Below, one piece after another: positions 62,201 to 64,000 of a stretch of 64,000 bases of DNA (within the stretch, counting starts at the first letter, position 1; each line of letters starts with the position of its first letter). Below the pieces are notes generated by a model. That model saw only the letters and a list, made by a program, of their open reading frames with translations. It searched no databases and had not been told where the DNA came from. This stretch comes from Pleodorina starrii (Eukaryota > Chlorophyta > Chlorophyceae > Chlamydomonadales > Volvocaceae). The stretch lies in assembly GCA_030267565.1 (NCBI GenBank), contig BRXU01000044.1, forward strand, positions 380,001 through 444,000. The letters run 5' to 3'. Made by a program: the position numbers and the translations under genes.

Positions 62201-63262
62201 GCTGTGCAGAGCGACAAGCCGTCCCTGAGGTGCCGTCCCTGAGGTCGCCCCGTCATCGTCGGGTCCCGGCATCGCCCGACAGGCCTCGCACTGCCCTGCC
62301 TCCTCACATGCGTCCTGCCTCCCCTCCCCCCAGTGGCCGAGTGGCCCACAGGAACCCACCACGTGGCTGCACCCCCACCCGCTACGGTATCACCGCTATC
62401 ATCAACCCCTCACCCTCCCTACCACTAGCCCTCCGTTCTTTCGCTGCGGTATCTCTTTGCGGTAACGGGTAACCTCCCCCCGCCCCCCTTTGTCTCCCGG
62501 ACAGAGGGCGGAGGGCGGACATGCCCTCCCCCCGAAAGCAGCCCGTAATGCCGAAACCTCACTACTGGCCTCTACAGGCCGCTACAGGCCGCCTCACCGC
62601 ACGTAGCCGCGGCCCTCCGGTACGACGTAGGCGCACTCCGTAATGATCAGGCCCCCCTGGAGAGCGGATGGGTAGATGGGTGGATGGGTGGATGGCAGAG
62701 GAAACAGTGCATGGGAGCTTGGGAGGGGCAAACTACGAACCGCTCAACCGCAGCGAAGGAGTGAAGAGTGGAAGGGATGGGAGGGAAGGGGAAGGAAACA
62801 AGGACTGTATGTGTGTGGGAGCCTTTCTCGCCCCACTCGATCTTCCCGCCGACGTACGCACGTACCTCCGACGCGCGCTGCTCGTAGTGGGTTGCCACCA
62901 GGTCGTTCGGCAGCTCGGTGCCGGGGGTCATCCGCAGTCGGGTCATGGGGCTCATGGCGATGCGGTGCGAGAGCTGCAAGTCGCCCACCTTGACGGGGGT
63001 GATAAGCGGAGAGCCGGAAGCCCTGGAGGGCAGGAGGCGGGGCAGCAGTACTCATCGAGGAACATGGCCACGCAGAGTACCGTAACACACTCGATGTTAT
63101 ATTAGGGCAGGCACAGCTGATGCAGAAGCGCTAGGCAAGTTGGAGGCATGATTCTGTTTCGCCGGGCGGCGAAACAAGTTTCGGACATGGGACATCGTCG
63201 CAGGAGTTCTGACCGGCTAGTGTAGCATACCTTTCACCGGCTACAACTCCAGCAGATGCCAT
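56290..63262 (-). CDS. Old Yellow Enzyme / 12-oxophytodienoate reductase-like flavoprotein (11 exons)
   Basis: Exons: 63262-63231, 63022-62866, 62656-62598, 61921-61818, 60297-60229, 59386-59268, 58809-58567, 58116-58031, 57540-57434, 57065-56946, 56399-56290; 401 residues. The FMN-dependent family reduces activated C=C bonds of enals, enones and oxylipins with NADPH. Visible motifs are RIAMSPMTRLR (Thr38), GGLIITECAYVVPEGRGYV, GGAMYMQLFHAGRVSH, FDGVEIHGGNGYLLQSFL (His190, Asn193, Tyr195 as in the OYE1 active site), TDKYGGSMANRARL, GTLCINGGLG and ADLVTYGVHFIANANLPEL. The strand usually reading GLRLSP here reads GVKLQPG, with Lys242 in place of the phosphate-binding arginine. The frame stays open 60 codons upstream of the ATG, so an N-terminal targeting extension is possible. 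No C-terminal peroxisomal signal is seen (ends KKEAAA). The real substrate is unknown. Confidence 0.92.
58976..59021 (+). repeat. 11-bp tandem repeat (CGGGCACCTCC)
   Basis: Four copies head to tail in the OYE-like gene intron between exons 6 and 7, near a GT tract at 58882-58905. Confidence 0.9.
59395..59551 (+). repeat. (GGGGAGGGGATAAG)n minisatellite in an OYE intron
   Basis: About eleven units of 14-15 bp, differing in G-run length, starting 9 bp from the acceptor of exon 6. In transcript sense the array is pyrimidine-rich (CTTATCCCCTCCCC) and is itself the polypyrimidine region before the splice acceptor. Confidence 0.92.
59667..59938. mobile_element. Candidate small non-autonomous element bounded by inverted element B copies (5 and 6)
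   Basis: Copy 5 at 59667-59694 (GGTTG plus TCCACGTATAGGCCGGAGCC plus CGT) and copy 6 at 59908-59938 (inverted, ACGGGCTCCGGCCTATACGT then GGATAACC) face each other. They form a roughly 28-bp terminal inverted repeat around a 270-bp interval that encodes nothing. It lies in the OYE-like intron between exons 5 and 6. The size and structure resemble a MITE. No clear target-site duplication is visible because both flanks are G or C runs. Confidence 0.5.
60481..61687 (+). repeat. (CAGGG)241 perfect pentanucleotide satellite in an OYE intron
   Basis: Twenty full lines plus seven bases of uninterrupted CAGGG: 1207 bp with no sequence variation, in the 1520-bp intron between exons 4 and 5 of the OYE-like gene (60298-61817). 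The transcript strand is CCCTG. The plus strand, which is the template, carries GGG every five bases and can form G-quadruplexes along its whole length. Open frames of 400-600 codons across it are artefacts. Confidence 0.99.
61973..62007 (-). repeat. Interstitial telomere-like tract (TTTTAGGG type)
   Basis: GGGTTTTAGGGTTTTTAGGG followed by TTTTAGGGTTTTTT: about four TTTTAGGG-type units in the OYE-like intron between exons 3 and 4. In gene sense it reads CCCTAAAA, the same sense as the tracts in the DCAF11-like gene. Confidence 0.85.
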
Positions 63263-64000
63263 CGTCCGTAGTTGCAGCGCCCGGCGACAAGCTCCAATGG
63301 CCTGGAAAGAAGCGGTGTCGTAAGAGGCTGGCCGAGGCGCCTGCGTTGGCACAGACGTAAATACCTTCTCCGCGAGCTGAAGCCTTGCTGCGAAGGCAGT
63401 GTAGTGCATCGGCAAGGAGCAAGCAGAGTTCCGCGCCCAAGACCGCAATGTGGGACAATATGCAAGATGTCAGTTACGTGAGCGTTTCGACAGAACAATG
63501 GTACCGTATTGCTTCACCTGTGAGCACAGCACCTAGCAATGCGCGTTGTGCTGTTCCTTCATCCGTTTTTTGAGTATGTTCTCGATGAATTACGGCAGGT
63601 TATGGAGCGATTAGGAGCGGTTGTCGTAGAATGACATCGATTGGCGCCCAGATTGTGCCTTAATGTTTGCATGCCGATTCGGAAGTAGGTACCATTACAC
63701 TAAGAGCATTTTCTGTAACAGGACGAATGCAGCTGTACAGTTCGAGCCGTTGAGTTCAGCACCTTGCCAACAGGTTGCCAACGCCAGTTTCCGCCCAACT
63801 TTTAAGCGGCATACTCTATTATGTTTGCGCGTAACTCCCTCCTCCCGATGGAAGTACGTCCTTTGACAGCGTAGAGCGTACCCGCCGAAACTTGGGAGGT
63901 CTGCTGGCCACTGTAGCCTGTAAAACCAATAACACACCTTTCCACAACTGGAGTACTTAGGGCACAGGTCGCAGACCCTTCGGTTCAAGAAAGGCCCAGA
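63263..64000. other. Upstream region of the OYE-like gene
   Basis: Probable promoter and 5' UTR of the OYE-like gene. The frame upstream of its ATG stays open to about 63448, with Ala/Arg-rich sequence that could be a targeting extension. From about 63500 to the window end the DNA is less GC-rich and shows no gene. Confidence 0.5.

Overview
This window is nuclear DNA of a volvocalean green alga, close to Chlamydomonas but with heavier intron and microsatellite load. The evidence is very high GC, many short exons with GT-AG introns, TGTAA-type polyadenylation signals, TTTTAGGG-like tracts, and a chloroplast class I aldolase closely matching Chlamydomonas FBA3 as I remember it. No bacterial, organellar, viral or CRISPR features were seen.

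Layout. 209-11410 (+): a 17-exon DCAF11/LEC14B-type WD40 protein (833 codons) with two WDxR boxes, a likely CUL4-DDB1 substrate receptor. 13556-15119 (-): FBA3, plastid fructose-bisphosphate aldolase, two exons. 15999-23942 (-): a ten-exon F-box/leucine-rich-repeat protein of about 1175 residues. 27149-27541 (-): cytosolic ribosomal protein uS8 (S15a). 30088-36749 (-): plastid amidophosphoribosyltransferase, the first step of purine synthesis. 39115-39510 (+): a 131-residue protein resembling the N-terminal helix of ribosomal uS7. 41229-42422 (+): an unrecognised protein with about four membrane helices. 46165-53513 (-): CCT4, the delta subunit of the TRiC/CCT chaperonin, 14 exons, 526 residues. 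56290-63262 (-): an Old Yellow Enzyme / 12-oxophytodienoate-reductase-like flavoprotein, 11 exons, 401 residues. I joined exons by following reading phase across GT-AG sites; the phase closes in every model.

The genes are mostly housekeeping and do not form a pathway. Two are ubiquitin-ligase substrate receptors of different classes (DCAF and F-box), and three serve protein synthesis or folding (uS8, the uS7-like protein, CCT4).

The unusual part is the introns. They hold perfect arrays, including 241 uninterrupted CAGGG units in the OYE gene, and several interstitial telomere-like tracts. They also hold at least three families of short dispersed elements, called A, B and C here. Element C (two copies) sits just upstream of two acceptors of the DCAF gene and may supply branch point and pyrimidine tract. 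Element B has six copies in at least three genes; two face each other 240 bp apart like ends of a small non-autonomous transposon. Element A has three copies in three introns of one gene. These families are the best candidates for something undescribed.
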